From Clostridium sp. CAG:632 (GTDB lineage: Bacteria > Bacillota > Clostridia > Lachnospirales > Lachnospiraceae): DNA of 26,751 nucleotides. The notes below the pieces were generated by a model. The model saw only the letters and a list, made by a program, of their open reading frames with translations. It searched no databases and was not told the origin of the DNA. Within the stretch, counting starts at the first letter, position 1. The number at the start of each line of letters is the position of its first letter. The stretch spans positions 7,642 through 34,392 of the forward strand of contig HF991326.1 in the NCBI GenBank assembly GCA_000431515.1, read 5' to 3'. Below, piece by piece: positions 7,955 to 16,278 of the stretch. Made by a program: the position numbers and the translations under genes.

Positions 7955-8575
7955 TTATATTTCATCATTATGGAAACGAAGCCGGATCTTCTCTTTTTGA
8001 TCTTCTAACTTATCTTTCATGGCTGCACCATACTTACTCCGTATCGCAATACTGAATGCCAGATCAATAAAATATATCCAGATCAGAACATTCAGGACCC
8101 GGAATCCAAGCGGTCGCGGTATCATGCTGATGACTGCCTCGATCCGCGGCTGCAGCAATCCAAGAACCAGAACCACCAGTCCTCCCCATGCAAGGGAAAT
8201 AAAAAAACAGATTCTGCCCTGAAAATTCAACGGAAAATCCGAATAATCCCATAACTTCTGATGAATCGTTTTCTCCAGGATCACTCCGGTCACATACTCC
8301 AGAATCGTTGCAACAGTTGCACCGATGATAAACATCCATACCCACTTACCCGCAAATGGTTTCATCGGAAAATACATAAACAGAAATGCCACACCATAAA
8401 TCGTACAGATTGGTCCCTTATTAAAGCCCCGATTCGTAAACTTTCCTGTCCGGATTGCCTCAAATATACACTCCATTAACCAGCAGGCTGAACCATACAG
8501 AAAAAAGGAATATGCAATGTGGTAAAAATCAGTTCCCATAAAAGGGTAGAAGAAAAAGTTCTCCAATGCTCTCAT
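7955..8575 (-). CDS. CmpB-like putative ABC transporter permease (PF06541-type membrane protein)
   Basis: The product is 206 residues from the ATG at 8575, which follows GAGGAG by 9 nt. A GTG three codons upstream abuts the ribosome site and is less likely. It has four to six hydrophobic segments, an early WLMECIFEAI stretch, a GPICTIYGVAF motif and LEYVTGVILEK, all typical of the CmpB/DUF1113 family. These proteins occur widely in Clostridia as stand-alone genes; the ABC permease name is historical and no transport partner is nearby. The C-terminus is a charged cytosolic tail (KDKLEDQKEKIRLR). It lies 28 bp after the DJ-1 gene and 42 bp ahead of the helicase, probably co-transcribed. Confidence 0.82.
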   Translation of the reverse strand: MRALENFFFYPFMGTDFYHIAYSFFLYGSACWLMECIFEAIRTGKFTNRGFNKGPICTIYGVAFLFMYFPMKPFAGKWVWMFIIGATVATILEYVTGVILEKTIHQKLWDYSDFPLNFQGRICFFISLAWGGLVVLVLGLLQPRIEAVISMIPRPLGFRVLNVLIWIYFIDLAFSIAIRSKYGAAMKDKLEDQKEKIRLRFHNDEI

Positions 8576-8603
8576 ATGTATCACTCCTCATACTACGTTT
8601 TCA

Positions 8604-9146
8604 TTAATCCGCATATACAATCTGCTTTGCGATCGTATCTGCCTCATCCCTGCTCTTTAATATCTCTACCAGCTTCAAAGCAAAATCAATGGCTGTTCCA
8701 AGTCCGCGGCTGGTAATAAACTTATCATCTGCTACTACATTCTCATACCGGACCTCTGCTCCGATCAGACCATCCTCCATACCCGGATAGCAGGCTGCTT
8801 TCTTTCCTCTAAGAAGTCCCATTTCACCATATACGGTCGGTGCCGCACAGATAGCTGCCAGATAGGTTCCATGCTCTGCACTTTCAAAAATCAGCTGTTC
8901 CAAACCCTTATGTGCCTTCAGATGCAGTGTTCCCGGCATTCCACCCGGCAGAATCAGCATCTCCGCTCTCTCAATGATTTCCTCAAATGTCAGATCTGCC
9001 ATCACTTCAATCTGATGGGAGCCTGTTACATTCTTCCGTCCCATGATGGATACCGTCTTTAACTCCACACCGGCACGTCTTAAAATATCAACTACCGTCA
9101 GGGCTTCAACTTCTTCAAATCCATCAGCCATAAATAAATATACCAT
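8604..9146 (-). CDS. DJ-1/PfpI (YajL-type) family protein
   Basis: The product is 180 residues, the full length of the DJ-1 family. The nucleophile-elbow cysteine is C100 in AAICAAPTVYGEMG. The partner glutamate is E14 in GFEEVEALT, aligning with E18 of human DJ-1. LILPGGMPGTLHL is the family PGG loop. Members have been described as glyoxalase/deglycase enzymes and redox-stress proteins in the cytosol; I cannot choose among these. It is the first gene of the minus-strand run continuing to the CmpB-like protein and helicase. The region upstream is divergent with the CYTH gene. The ribosome site is weak (AGTGAG region). Confidence 0.9.
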   Translation of the reverse strand: MVYLFMADGFEEVEALTVVDILRRAGVELKTVSIMGRKNVTGSHQIEVMADLTFEEIIERAEMLILPGGMPGTLHLKAHKGLEQLIFESAEHGTYLAAICAAPTVYGEMGLLRGKKAACYPGMEDGLIGAEVRYENVVADDKFITSRGLGTAIDFALKLVEILKSRDEADTIAKQIVYAD

Positions 9147-9205
9147 AACTATCTTTACTCACTTTCTATACTCAATTTCCATATTCATTCCTCGTTGCTA
9201 CACTG

Positions 9206-9222
9206 CCGGATATACGATCCGG
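9206..9222. repeat. Short palindrome in the DJ-1/CYTH divergent spacer
   Basis: CCGGAT and ATCCGG arms are separated by 5 bp. It lies 60 bp upstream of the DJ-1 start in the divergent intergenic region. It could be an operator or a leader hairpin; nothing else supports a role. Confidence 0.35.
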
Positions 9223-9242
9223 AGTTCATTACAATATTAGTC

Positions 9243-9272
9243 TTGAATTACTCTTTATACTTTGTTTATAAT
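9243..9272 (+). promoter_or_regulatory. Candidate sigma-A promoter of the CYTH gene
   Basis: TTGAAT (9243-9248) and TATAAT (9267-9272) are separated by 18 bp on the plus strand. This predicts a leader of about 100 nt before the ATG at 9378. The leader is A/T-rich and I see no known riboswitch in it. Confidence 0.55.
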
Positions 9273-9377
9273 CGGAATAGAGGAAAAAGTCAAGATATAA
9301 GACTTACAAAAAGTTTTAGATTTTCTTACATTGCCTCTTAATACATTAAAAAATCGGAAAAGAAAGGTCTTAACTTC

Positions 9378-9869
9378 ATGGAAATCGAACGCAAATTTTT
9401 AATCAAACGCATCCCAAAATCGCTGGATTCCTATTCACATATTGAAATAGAACAGGGATATATCAATACCTCACCGGTACTCCGGATCCGCCGCTGGAAC
9501 GATACCTATCTTTTCACCTATAAATCTTCCGGTCTGATGAGCCGGGAAGAAGTCGAGCTTCCACTTACTGCAGCGGCCTATCATCATCTGGTTCCCAAAT
9601 GTGACGGAAATCTGATCCGTAAAACACGTTATCAGATTCCGGAAGAACATGGCTACACTATCGAACTGGACCTTTTTCATGGTGCCTTTGAAGGACTGGC
9701 TCTGGCTGAGGTCGAGTTTCCGTCCGAAAATGCCGCTAATGCCTACCTGCCCCCGGACTGGTTTACCTGTGAGGTAACTCTGGAGCCGGCATTCCACAAC
9801 AGTCGGATGTCTACCGATCAGCCGGAGCATATTTTAAGCCTCGCAAAGCAGCTGCTTCACAAGGCTTAA
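9378..9869 (+). CDS. CYTH domain (triphosphate tunnel metalloenzyme) protein
   Basis: The product is 163 residues. It opens MEIERKFLI, the ExExK signature (E2, E4, K6) of the CYTH superfamily, followed by alternating charged strands (RIRRWND, YTIELDLFHG, ALAEVEFPSE) that line the tunnel in known structures. Bacterial members hydrolyse inorganic triphosphate or related triphosphates with a divalent metal; class IV adenylate cyclases and thiamine triphosphatases are relatives. Tripolyphosphatase is the most likely activity, but this is family-level. It is one of only two plus-strand genes, divergent from the DJ-1 gene and convergent with the DUF1189 gene. AAAGG precedes the ATG. Confidence 0.88.
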   Translation: MEIERKFLIKRIPKSLDSYSHIEIEQGYINTSPVLRIRRWNDTYLFTYKSSGLMSREEVELPLTAAAYHHLVPKCDGNLIRKTRYQIPEEHGYTIELDLFHGAFEGLALAEVEFPSENAANAYLPPDWFTCEVTLEPAFHNSRMSTDQPEHILSLAKQLLHKA

Positions 9870-9898
9870 TCTTTTGAAACCTTTTCTGAAAGATCTTA

Positions 9899-10735
9899 TT
9901 AAAAAAACCGTCGATCCTGACCCTGATTGGAATCTCCTGACCGAGGTATGAGCATTGAACTCATACCTCTTGTCATATAATTACAGGTAATAAAGATTCC
10001 GATAATGCTTCCCACATAATAAAGCAGAGAAATTCCCACTACTTCCAGTACCGCCTCTAACAAAATCTCCACAGATTTCGCATATAATGCGATCACATAG
10101 ATCTGTCCGAATTTCAGATTCAGCTTCAATGCCCGGTTCATGAGATAGCCAAACAACGCAAAGAACAATGCACTGATTAAATAGGCAATAATATTTCCGA
10201 TAAAGCTGAAGATTCCGTAGAATATCAGATAGATTGGTGCCGCCTGATATACCACATCATTATTGATCGTAATTCCGTTCATCAGCGACAAATCATAGGT
10301 CACGGAAGATATATTATTGACTGCATTGGTCCGGCTGATCATATAAACGATATTCATGCTGTCACCCATCTCAGCTGCCTTGCTCTGTGCATCTTCTACT
10401 GTATAGGCATCTACAGAAGTATCAATTATGATCCTGACGCCATTCTGCTCTATATCTACCGGAGTATCCACCTGAAGAACTCCATTCTCGAATGAAAAAC
10501 CCGGAATCCCGTTATAAATCAGATTCTTCAGGCCGCCAACACTCTGAAGATATGCCGTACACGGTATTACAAATCTTATAACTGTAATCAATATCAAAAG
10601 AATCAGAAAATAGCAGATATGCTTTCCAATCGACTGCTGCAATAAGGATTTATACCATAACGGTTTACTAAGTGCAATCCGAATCTGTTCAATAAATTTC
10701 AATTTGCTTTTCTGAATGTCTATATTCTCATTCAT
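9899..10735 (-). CDS. DUF1189 family membrane protein
   Basis: The product is 278 residues. An N-terminal cytosolic segment is followed by a membrane helix near residues 42-65, an extracytoplasmic domain (~66-165) and three to four hydrophobic segments in the C-terminal half. The pattern and the N-terminal FIEQIRIALSKPLWY fit DUF1189, a family of unknown function. The start is 3 bp past the stop of the upstream sensor kinase, and the AAGGACGGA ribosome site lies inside that gene, so they are translationally linked. A functional tie to kinase signalling or envelope sensing is a guess from this coupling. The last residues are basic and charged (SGDSNQGQDRRFF). Confidence 0.75.
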   Translation of the reverse strand: MNENIDIQKSKLKFIEQIRIALSKPLWYKSLLQQSIGKHICYFLILLILITVIRFVIPCTAYLQSVGGLKNLIYNGIPGFSFENGVLQVDTPVDIEQNGVRIIIDTSVDAYTVEDAQSKAAEMGDSMNIVYMISRTNAVNNISSVTYDLSLMNGITINNDVVYQAAPIYLIFYGIFSFIGNIIAYLISALFFALFGYLMNRALKLNLKFGQIYVIALYAKSVEILLEAVLEVVGISLLYYVGSIIGIFITCNYMTRGMSSMLIPRSGDSNQGQDRRFF

Positions 10736-10738
10736 ACG

Positions 10739-12532
10739 TCATTCCGTCCTTTCAATATTTATCTTCTTTTTAGGAAAGCGAACCGTCACGATCGTTCCCT
10801 TTCCGGGTCTGCTGACTACTTCTAACACAGCGCCGATCTTCTCTAAACGTTCCCGGATCCGCTTCATGCCGGTCGGTGTTTCCTTTCGATATAGCATGTC
10901 TGTATCAAACCCAACACCCTCATCTACAATCTGCACTGCGTAAGAATCCCGGCGTTCATAGCTTCTTATAATCACTTTTCCACGGTTTTCATTCTTCCCG
11001 ATGCCATGCTTTACTGCATTTTCAACGATTGCTTCCAAGCTTCTGGACGGTACATAAAACTCATGAAATTTATCCTCTATCTGTAGTTCCATTTCCGGCA
11101 TCCGAAGCTGCTGTATCTCCAGATATGTCTTTATATGACTTAATTCCTCTTCAAATTGAATCAGAGTATCCTCCCGGATAGAATTAAGATTATAACGAAG
11201 ATATTCCGAAAATGCAAATATTAATTTTGCCGCCTGCCCGGAACCCTTCTTAACCAACGTCAGGATCAGATTCAATGTTGCGAACAAAAAGTTCGGATTC
11301 ATCATGGCAACCGCTTCTGCACGCTGGCTCTGATACTCTCCTTCTATCTGATCCACCTTCTGTTTCACACTCCGGATATAAGTCTCAATTACAGCCGCCA
11401 GCAAAAGGTAACAATATACCATAACACTGATCTGCCAGAAAGTTCCCTCCAGCTGATATAGATGGTTCGGCCGTACGAACAGCCGGATCAGCCCTGCTAT
11501 ACACAGAACCAGATTGCTGACCGCCAGTCCCCGAAGTTCTGCCTTCCGATATTTCAGCCAGCCCAAAATCAGGCAGACGGTATATAAAACAAATCCGATT
11601 CCGCATACCACATTGACTGCCTCATAGGTCACCGCAAACTCCAGCAAACCAAGTACCTGCAACACTGTCAGAATCACATATCCGATACCGGCAGCCAGAA
11701 TCCCCAGATCCACCAGCTGTAACAAGCGTTTTGCCTGCATATAAGTCCGTAATAGCAGTAGCCATACTACCGGCAATAGCATACGCATTAACATATGTAC
11801 CAGCCAGAACATATAATTCATTCCCATATAAGATGCCAGCAGCGGATTTCCGGACAGATTCCAGAGCGTGATCGTCACAGCAAATAATTCATAATACAGA
11901 AGCTGCGGATGATCTTTCAAGTGCCTGCGCATGCTTATCACCACGATAGACAGTCCAAGACAAAGCAATATTAAAACTGCTGAAAGAATCACTCCCCAGC
12001 CATTCTCTCTCCACTGCAGATAACGCAACGCATCCCGGTTGCCGGCATATACCCGGTCAAAGACTCCGGCATAGCGGGAATAATCCGATACCTGTGTGAT
12101 CGTAAGCAGTTGTCCGGCGTACTCTGCATCAATCGGAACCAGATTCCATTTCGGCACTGCTGCATGTACAAACGGCCGTTTCTCATCTACTCCATACTGA
12201 TAAATCACTTTTTCGCCGATCTTTACCTGTACCTCATTATATACAGAACGGAATGCAATCGCATAATCATTGCCCAGCTGCTCCGGAAGATAATGTGAAA
12301 GGCTGACCGCCTCTCCCTTCTGAAACTCCAGATGACAGGGAAGATCCGTTGCTGTATCATAATCCGCACTGCTTTCCACGATCCATGCATCATTCATAGT
12401 CTCCACATCATATCCGGTTGCTTTCTCATCACGTCCCTGATATAGCACACCTGTAATGATACAAAGCAACAGCATGGTTCCTGCCATAATTGCCAGTATC
12501 ATATTCAATTGTGATCTGCTCATATTTTTCAT
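10739..12532 (-). CDS. LytS/YehU-type sensor histidine kinase lacking the phosphoacceptor His
   Basis: The product is 597 residues. A signal-anchor helix (~10-30) is followed by an extracytoplasmic domain (~35-175), seven hydrophobic segments (~178-385) and a short coiled linker. The overall plan is that of 7TM-DISM sensor kinases. The His_kinase (PF06580-type) domain begins at ~405, but the usual NPHFLFNTLN box reads MNPNFLFATLN, with N414 in place of the His. The ATP-binding part is intact: IVENAVKHG at 502-510 and VDEGVGFD at 536-543. It lies 15 bp after a HAD phosphatase and 3 bp before DUF1189; no response regulator is nearby. It may be an allosteric partner of another kinase, or signal without autophosphorylation. 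Confidence 0.88.
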   Translation of the reverse strand: MKNMSRSQLNMILAIMAGTMLLLCIITGVLYQGRDEKATGYDVETMNDAWIVESSADYDTATDLPCHLEFQKGEAVSLSHYLPEQLGNDYAIAFRSVYNEVQVKIGEKVIYQYGVDEKRPFVHAAVPKWNLVPIDAEYAGQLLTITQVSDYSRYAGVFDRVYAGNRDALRYLQWRENGWGVILSAVLILLCLGLSIVVISMRRHLKDHPQLLYYELFAVTITLWNLSGNPLLASYMGMNYMFWLVHMLMRMLLPVVWLLLLRTYMQAKRLLQLVDLGILAAGIGYVILTVLQVLGLLEFAVTYEAVNVVCGIGFVLYTVCLILGWLKYRKAELRGLAVSNLVLCIAGLIRLFVRPNHLYQLEGTFWQISVMVYCYLLLAAVIETYIRSVKQKVDQIEGEYQSQRAEAVAMMNPNFLFATLNLILTLVKKGSGQAAKLIFAFSEYLRYNLNSIREDTLIQFEEELSHIKTYLEIQQLRMPEMELQIEDKFHEFYVPSRSLEAIVENAVKHGIGKNENRGKVIIRSYERRDSYAVQIVDEGVGFDTDMLYRKETPTGMKRIRERLEKIGAVLEVVSRPGKGTIVTVRFPKKKINIERTE

Positions 12533-12547
12533 ATGCCTTATGTTCCC

Positions 12548-13354
12548 CTATATTAATCCGAAATACTGCATCGCATATTCCAGTCCATCCTCATAAATAC
12601 TTCTTGTAACAAATTCTACTGCATCACATACCACCTGTGCACTTCCTCCCATTGCAACACTGTGTGCCGCATAATTTAACATCGGAAGATCGTTAGTACT
12701 ATCGCCGAATGCATAGCTTCTTTCATGCGGAATTCCAAAATAATCCAGTAAAAACTTCATTCCGCTCGCCTTACTGAAGCCTGCAGGAACGATCTCGCAC
12801 ATCTGATAGTCATCGTTGCTTCCGCGATCAATAAACTCATATCTGCCCTGTATATAGCTTAAGAATTCCGATATATCCTGCCCTGCCGGAATCCAGCCGG
12901 TCAGCTTGTCGAAATGAAACTCCGGAGCATTCACATCTACTACAACTCTGCCATCCTCCGTAAAGTACCGGATCAAGTCCTCCATCATCGGATTATCCGT
13001 CGCACCCTGATGATCGAATCCGTTCATATCAGCTGCCTCATACAAGGCCTGAATCCCACACCTCTGTATCACCCGGACAGTCTCTCTGCACTGTTCTGCC
13101 GGAATCCGATGTCGAAGCAGCTCCTCCCCGTGATAATAGATATTGGTGCCGCAACCGCATACGAACCCATCAAATCCAAGGTTCCGGATCATCGGCTCCA
13201 CATTTAAAAATACCCGGCCGGTATTTACAAATACCAGATGTCCTTTCTCCTTTGCGACAGCCAGTGCCCGTCTGGTACTCTCCGGGATCTGACGTTTTCC
13301 ATCATCAGTCAATATCGTTCCGTCTATATCAAAAAACAGTATTCCTCGTTCCAT
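12548..13354 (-). CDS. Cof-type HAD-IIB family phosphatase
   Basis: The product is 268 residues. Motif I is FFDIDGTIL with D9 and D11; FVNTGR is motif II; AFGDSTNDLPML near the C-terminus is motif IV. A C2-type cap occupies the middle. The substrate is unknown, a small cytosolic phosphate ester by family. AAAGGAG precedes the ATG. It is the first gene of the operon that continues to the sensor kinase and DUF1189. Its promoter overlaps the terminator arm of the ABC operon upstream. Confidence 0.9.
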   Translation of the reverse strand: MERGILFFDIDGTILTDDGKRQIPESTRRALAVAKEKGHLVFVNTGRVFLNVEPMIRNLGFDGFVCGCGTNIYYHGEELLRHRIPAEQCRETVRVIQRCGIQALYEAADMNGFDHQGATDNPMMEDLIRYFTEDGRVVVDVNAPEFHFDKLTGWIPAGQDISEFLSYIQGRYEFIDRGSNDDYQMCEIVPAGFSKASGMKFLLDYFGIPHERSYAFGDSTNDLPMLNYAAHSVAMGGSAQVVCDAVEFVTRSIYEDGLEYAMQYFGLI

Positions 13355-13374
13355 CTATGACTCCTTTGTAAATT

Positions 13375-13398
13375 ACAGTGCAATTAGTATAGCACTGT
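13375..13398. repeat. Operator-like inverted repeat over the HAD operon -10
   Basis: ACAGTGC (13375-13381) and GCACTGT (13392-13398) are perfect 7-bp arms around 10 bp that contain the -10 hexamer. The arrangement is that of a repressor site. The regulator is not identified. Confidence 0.5.
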
Positions 13399-13415
13399 TT
13401 GCTACAAAAAAACAA
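13386..13415 (-). promoter_or_regulatory. Candidate promoter of the HAD-kinase-DUF1189 operon
   Basis: On the minus strand TTGTTT (plus 13410-13415) and TATACT (plus 13386-13391) are 18 bp apart, about 32 bp upstream of the HAD start codon. The -35 overlaps the distal arm and T tract of the ABC operon terminator, a compact end-to-start arrangement. Confidence 0.5.
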
Positions 13416-13443
13416 CCCGAAGACACCAATCCTTCGGGTTGTT
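13405..13443 (-). terminator. Strong intrinsic terminator of the ABC export operon
   Basis: AACAACCCGAAG (13411-13422) and CTTCGGGTTGTT (13432-13443) form a perfect 12-bp stem with a 9-nt loop. On the minus strand it is followed by a run of T (plus 13406-13412). It lies 33 bp past the permease stop. Confidence 0.93.
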
Positions 13444-13475
13444 CACACATCTTTTATTTTTTGTACATAAAAATC

Positions 13476-14810
13476 TTATTCATTCCGGATCGCTGCCAGC
13501 GGGCTCAGCTTTGTCGCACGCTGTGCCGGGAAGAATCCGGCTATCATACCGATCAACGTTGAGAAAGCGATTGCCACAAGCACCAGCCAGAACGGGATCA
13601 CCGATATGTTCTGTCCTTCATAACCCACCAATGCAGGCAGGAACAGATTGCATATAAAGGATAGAATGTAACTGATGATCAATCCGATCACGCCACCGAT
13701 AAATCCGATAAAGGCTGCCTCGGTCAGGAACATCATACGGATATTTCCCAGACTGCATCCAAGCACCTTCATAACACCGATCTCTTTGGTTCTCTCGTAA
13801 ATAGACATTGTCATGGTGTTTGCAATACCAATAGCTGCAACCAGCAGAGAGATCGCACCGATACCACCAAGCACTGCCTCGATGATCAGCATCTGCTGCT
13901 GTGCCTGCTTGATCCATTCACTCTCACTGTAGCACTCGTATCCCATATCACTGATCTGACTCTTTACATCTTCTACATTTTCAATGTCATCGACCGAAAC
14001 GACCACCTGATCATAACAGAAATATTTATATGGATTACCACTCTTATCTGTCGGCTGTCCCGGAATTGCCTGTCCACGATAGTTCTCCTTCAGATACTTC
14101 TTCAGAGAATCAATATCTGTATACACATTGTAGGAATACGAATTATAGGAATCCGTTCCACCGTCTACCATACCCACAATCGGAAATATATTCTTTCTAG
14201 CCGGCTGCTCTACAGAATTTCCTTCCGAGTCTGTCGTCCAGGTCGAGTCAAACTGCGTAAATACAGTCTTGTTCATCAGATCGACCACAGGCTCCGCACT
14301 GGCATCAAACGTATAGCTGCCATCCGACATATCAGTCGGATTATAGAAATTCGATGGTACACTGTTACCAACCAAAAGCTCGAGCTTATTACTGTTCGCT
14401 GTCGGGATCCTGCCACCTTCTGCCAGCGGAATCTGTGCCATATATTCCTGAGTCACACCGTAAATCTGGATCCAGCTCTGATACTTGCCCTGTGTCATGT
14501 TGGCAGACACCGACAACATTGGCGAAACCCTCTTTACATGATCCAGCTGCTCAAATTCCTTCACTTTATCATCCGTCAGCTGCTGCAGACCATTACTGTT
14601 CCCTGAGCCCCAATTATATACCTGTATATCGGTCATGCTTCCCTCGGACTGGATCTGTCCAAGCATTGCACTCTGCAGACCAATACCAAGCGACAGCATA
14701 ACCACGATGGATGCAGTTCCTACCACAACACCCAGTACAGTTAAGATCGTCCGTACCTTCCGTTTCCATAGATTTGCTGCACTCATCGAAATGATGTCAG
14801 AAAATCTCAT
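13476..14810 (-). CDS. MacB/FtsX-like ABC transporter permease
   Basis: The product is 444 residues. It opens with a cytosolic helix and LWKRKVRTILTVLGVVVG, the first membrane segment of MacB-type permeases, then a ~270-residue extracytoplasmic (MacB periplasmic core-like) domain and three C-terminal membrane helices of the FtsX domain, with ERTKEIGVMKVLG between the first and second. MacB-type transporters move substrates by mechanotransmission rather than through a membrane channel. The ATG overlaps the TGA of the preceding gene as ATGA, so translation is coupled. It is the last gene of the operon and ends at a strong terminator. Substrate unknown; antimicrobial peptide or lipoprotein-related roles occur in the family. 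Confidence 0.92.
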   Translation of the reverse strand: MRFSDIISMSAANLWKRKVRTILTVLGVVVGTASIVVMLSLGIGLQSAMLGQIQSEGSMTDIQVYNWGSGNSNGLQQLTDDKVKEFEQLDHVKRVSPMLSVSANMTQGKYQSWIQIYGVTQEYMAQIPLAEGGRIPTANSNKLELLVGNSVPSNFYNPTDMSDGSYTFDASAEPVVDLMNKTVFTQFDSTWTTDSEGNSVEQPARKNIFPIVGMVDGGTDSYNSYSYNVYTDIDSLKKYLKENYRGQAIPGQPTDKSGNPYKYFCYDQVVVSVDDIENVEDVKSQISDMGYECYSESEWIKQAQQQMLIIEAVLGGIGAISLLVAAIGIANTMTMSIYERTKEIGVMKVLGCSLGNIRMMFLTEAAFIGFIGGVIGLIISYILSFICNLFLPALVGYEGQNISVIPFWLVLVAIAFSTLIGMIAGFFPAQRATKLSPLAAIRNE

Positions 14811-16273
14811 TCTTTGTTCTCCTTATCTGCATCTGATAACAAATCTTCGTCTATCGCATCTTCTAATTCTTCTGCTTCCTTTGCAGCCTTACGTTTCTTA
14901 TTCTTGGAAACGATGATCACAATTACAACTACGATTACCGCAATTGCTACTAAAATACCAATTACTATCAGGATAACAGACGGTCCGCTCTTTGTCGGTT
15001 CCTGATCCATATCACTACCATCCATATCACCCGGATCATAGGAAGCCTCCGTTACCATAACGGTAACTTCCTCTTCATATGTACACTCTTCTCCTGCAGA
15101 ATCTTCATAAGTGATAACCAGCTTTACTTTTCCATCATCCTGGGTAGATTCTACTCCGGTCACCGTTACATCTGCATAGCCGGTAGCACCTGCTGCAATA
15201 TTTCCTACAAAAGTCTCTTCACATTCAATCGTCTTTCCTTCAATCTTAGCCTGAACATTACTTAAAGTACTCTTACCAAGATTGTTGATGCTGAAGCTTA
15301 CACTGCCCTGATCATCAACTGCGATCGTATCCGGGGATACTGTCACTTCTGTAATCTTAATTCTTGCTTCCTGATAGACCGGAATTGAGATATTCTCGGT
15401 TGATTCATACGCTGTTGCCGCACTGTCCTCATAATTGCAGGTCAATGTCAGTACGTATGGCTTAGGATCCAGACTGGATAATGCAGACATCTCCATTACA
15501 ATATCTGTTGTCTGACCTGCTCCCAGGCTTGCAATAAAATCCGTACTGGAGCCGGAGGTCGGAAGAAATTCTCCATTTGCCGCAGCCAGACTAACCTTCA
15601 TATTGGAAACCGCAGTCCGGTTGGATGTATTCTTCAGATGCAGCGTCAGCTTAAAATTCTGTCCGGCCAATACTTTACCCGGATTTGTTTCAAATCCGGT
15701 TACGATCACACGCGGAGTAGAGACTGCCGGTGCTTCGGTTGCCGGTGCTTCGGTTGCCTCGGTCGGTGCCGGTGCTCCCTCAAACTTCACATTCACTGTC
15801 TTTACAACTGATTTCTTCTCTTTATCTTTTACATACTCGATTGCAAATTCTACCGGCTGATAGCCGCTTGCCACATCACTTCTTACAATAAAGTTATAAT
15901 TAGCCGTCAGTTCCTTGGTCGTCTCGTTTCCCTCCACTACCATATAAGCGGCATCATTTGTCTCGAACGGGAAAGAAGATGAAATCACCGGTGAGATGCT
16001 GGTAATATAACCATTCCCCTTCACTCTTGCTACAAATCCCACTGTAGAGCCTTCACCATATTTTGCTCCCGGTGCATTTACACCTGTTAATAAAATATCC
16101 GTATCATTTCCCTGCTGTGCGCCTGTATCTTCTGTACTCGCTTCTGTAGAAGCATCCGGCTGCTTCGCAGATACCGGTGTTGTCAGTGAACTACCGATCA
16201 GCAATGCACTTAATGCCAGAACTCCCAGCTTCTTACCAAGGCCTCTCCCCAATGTCTGATTCCATTTTTTCAT
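14807..16273 (-). CDS. Secreted, membrane-anchored partner protein of the ABC exporter (CARDB/COG1361-like repeats)
   Basis: The product is 488 residues from the ATG at 16273, which follows AAGGAGG; the frame opens 16 codons earlier inside the ATPase gene. A signal peptide ends near TTPVSAKQ (~res 35). A Thr/Glu/Ala linker (EATEAPATEAPA) lies around 170-185. Two or three beta-sandwich domains with motifs such as GQNFKLTLHLKNTSN and DQGSVSFSINNLGKSTLSNV resemble CARDB/COG1361 S-layer-like folds. A C-terminal helix (SVILIVIGILVAIAVIVVV) and a basic then acidic tail anchor it. It lies between the ATPase and permease genes, where Gram-negative systems encode an adaptor; it may do a similar job on the outside of the membrane. 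That role is inference. Confidence 0.82.
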   Translation of the reverse strand: MKKWNQTLGRGLGKKLGVLALSALLIGSSLTTPVSAKQPDASTEASTEDTGAQQGNDTDILLTGVNAPGAKYGEGSTVGFVARVKGNGYITSISPVISSSFPFETNDAAYMVVEGNETTKELTANYNFIVRSDVASGYQPVEFAIEYVKDKEKKSVVKTVNVKFEGAPAPTEATEAPATEAPAVSTPRVIVTGFETNPGKVLAGQNFKLTLHLKNTSNRTAVSNMKVSLAAANGEFLPTSGSSTDFIASLGAGQTTDIVMEMSALSSLDPKPYVLTLTCNYEDSAATAYESTENISIPVYQEARIKITEVTVSPDTIAVDDQGSVSFSINNLGKSTLSNVQAKIEGKTIECEETFVGNIAAGATGYADVTVTGVESTQDDGKVKLVITYEDSAGEECTYEEEVTVMVTEASYDPGDMDGSDMDQEPTKSGPSVILIVIGILVAIAVIVVVIVIIVSKNKKRKAAKEAEELEDAIDEDLLSDADKENKE

Positions 16274-16278
16274 TTTCG

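Noticed and set aside
9860..9900. Possible shared terminator between CYTH and DUF1189 genes
   Set aside because: Only a 6-bp ATCTTT/AAAGAT stem with no proper T tract; too weak.
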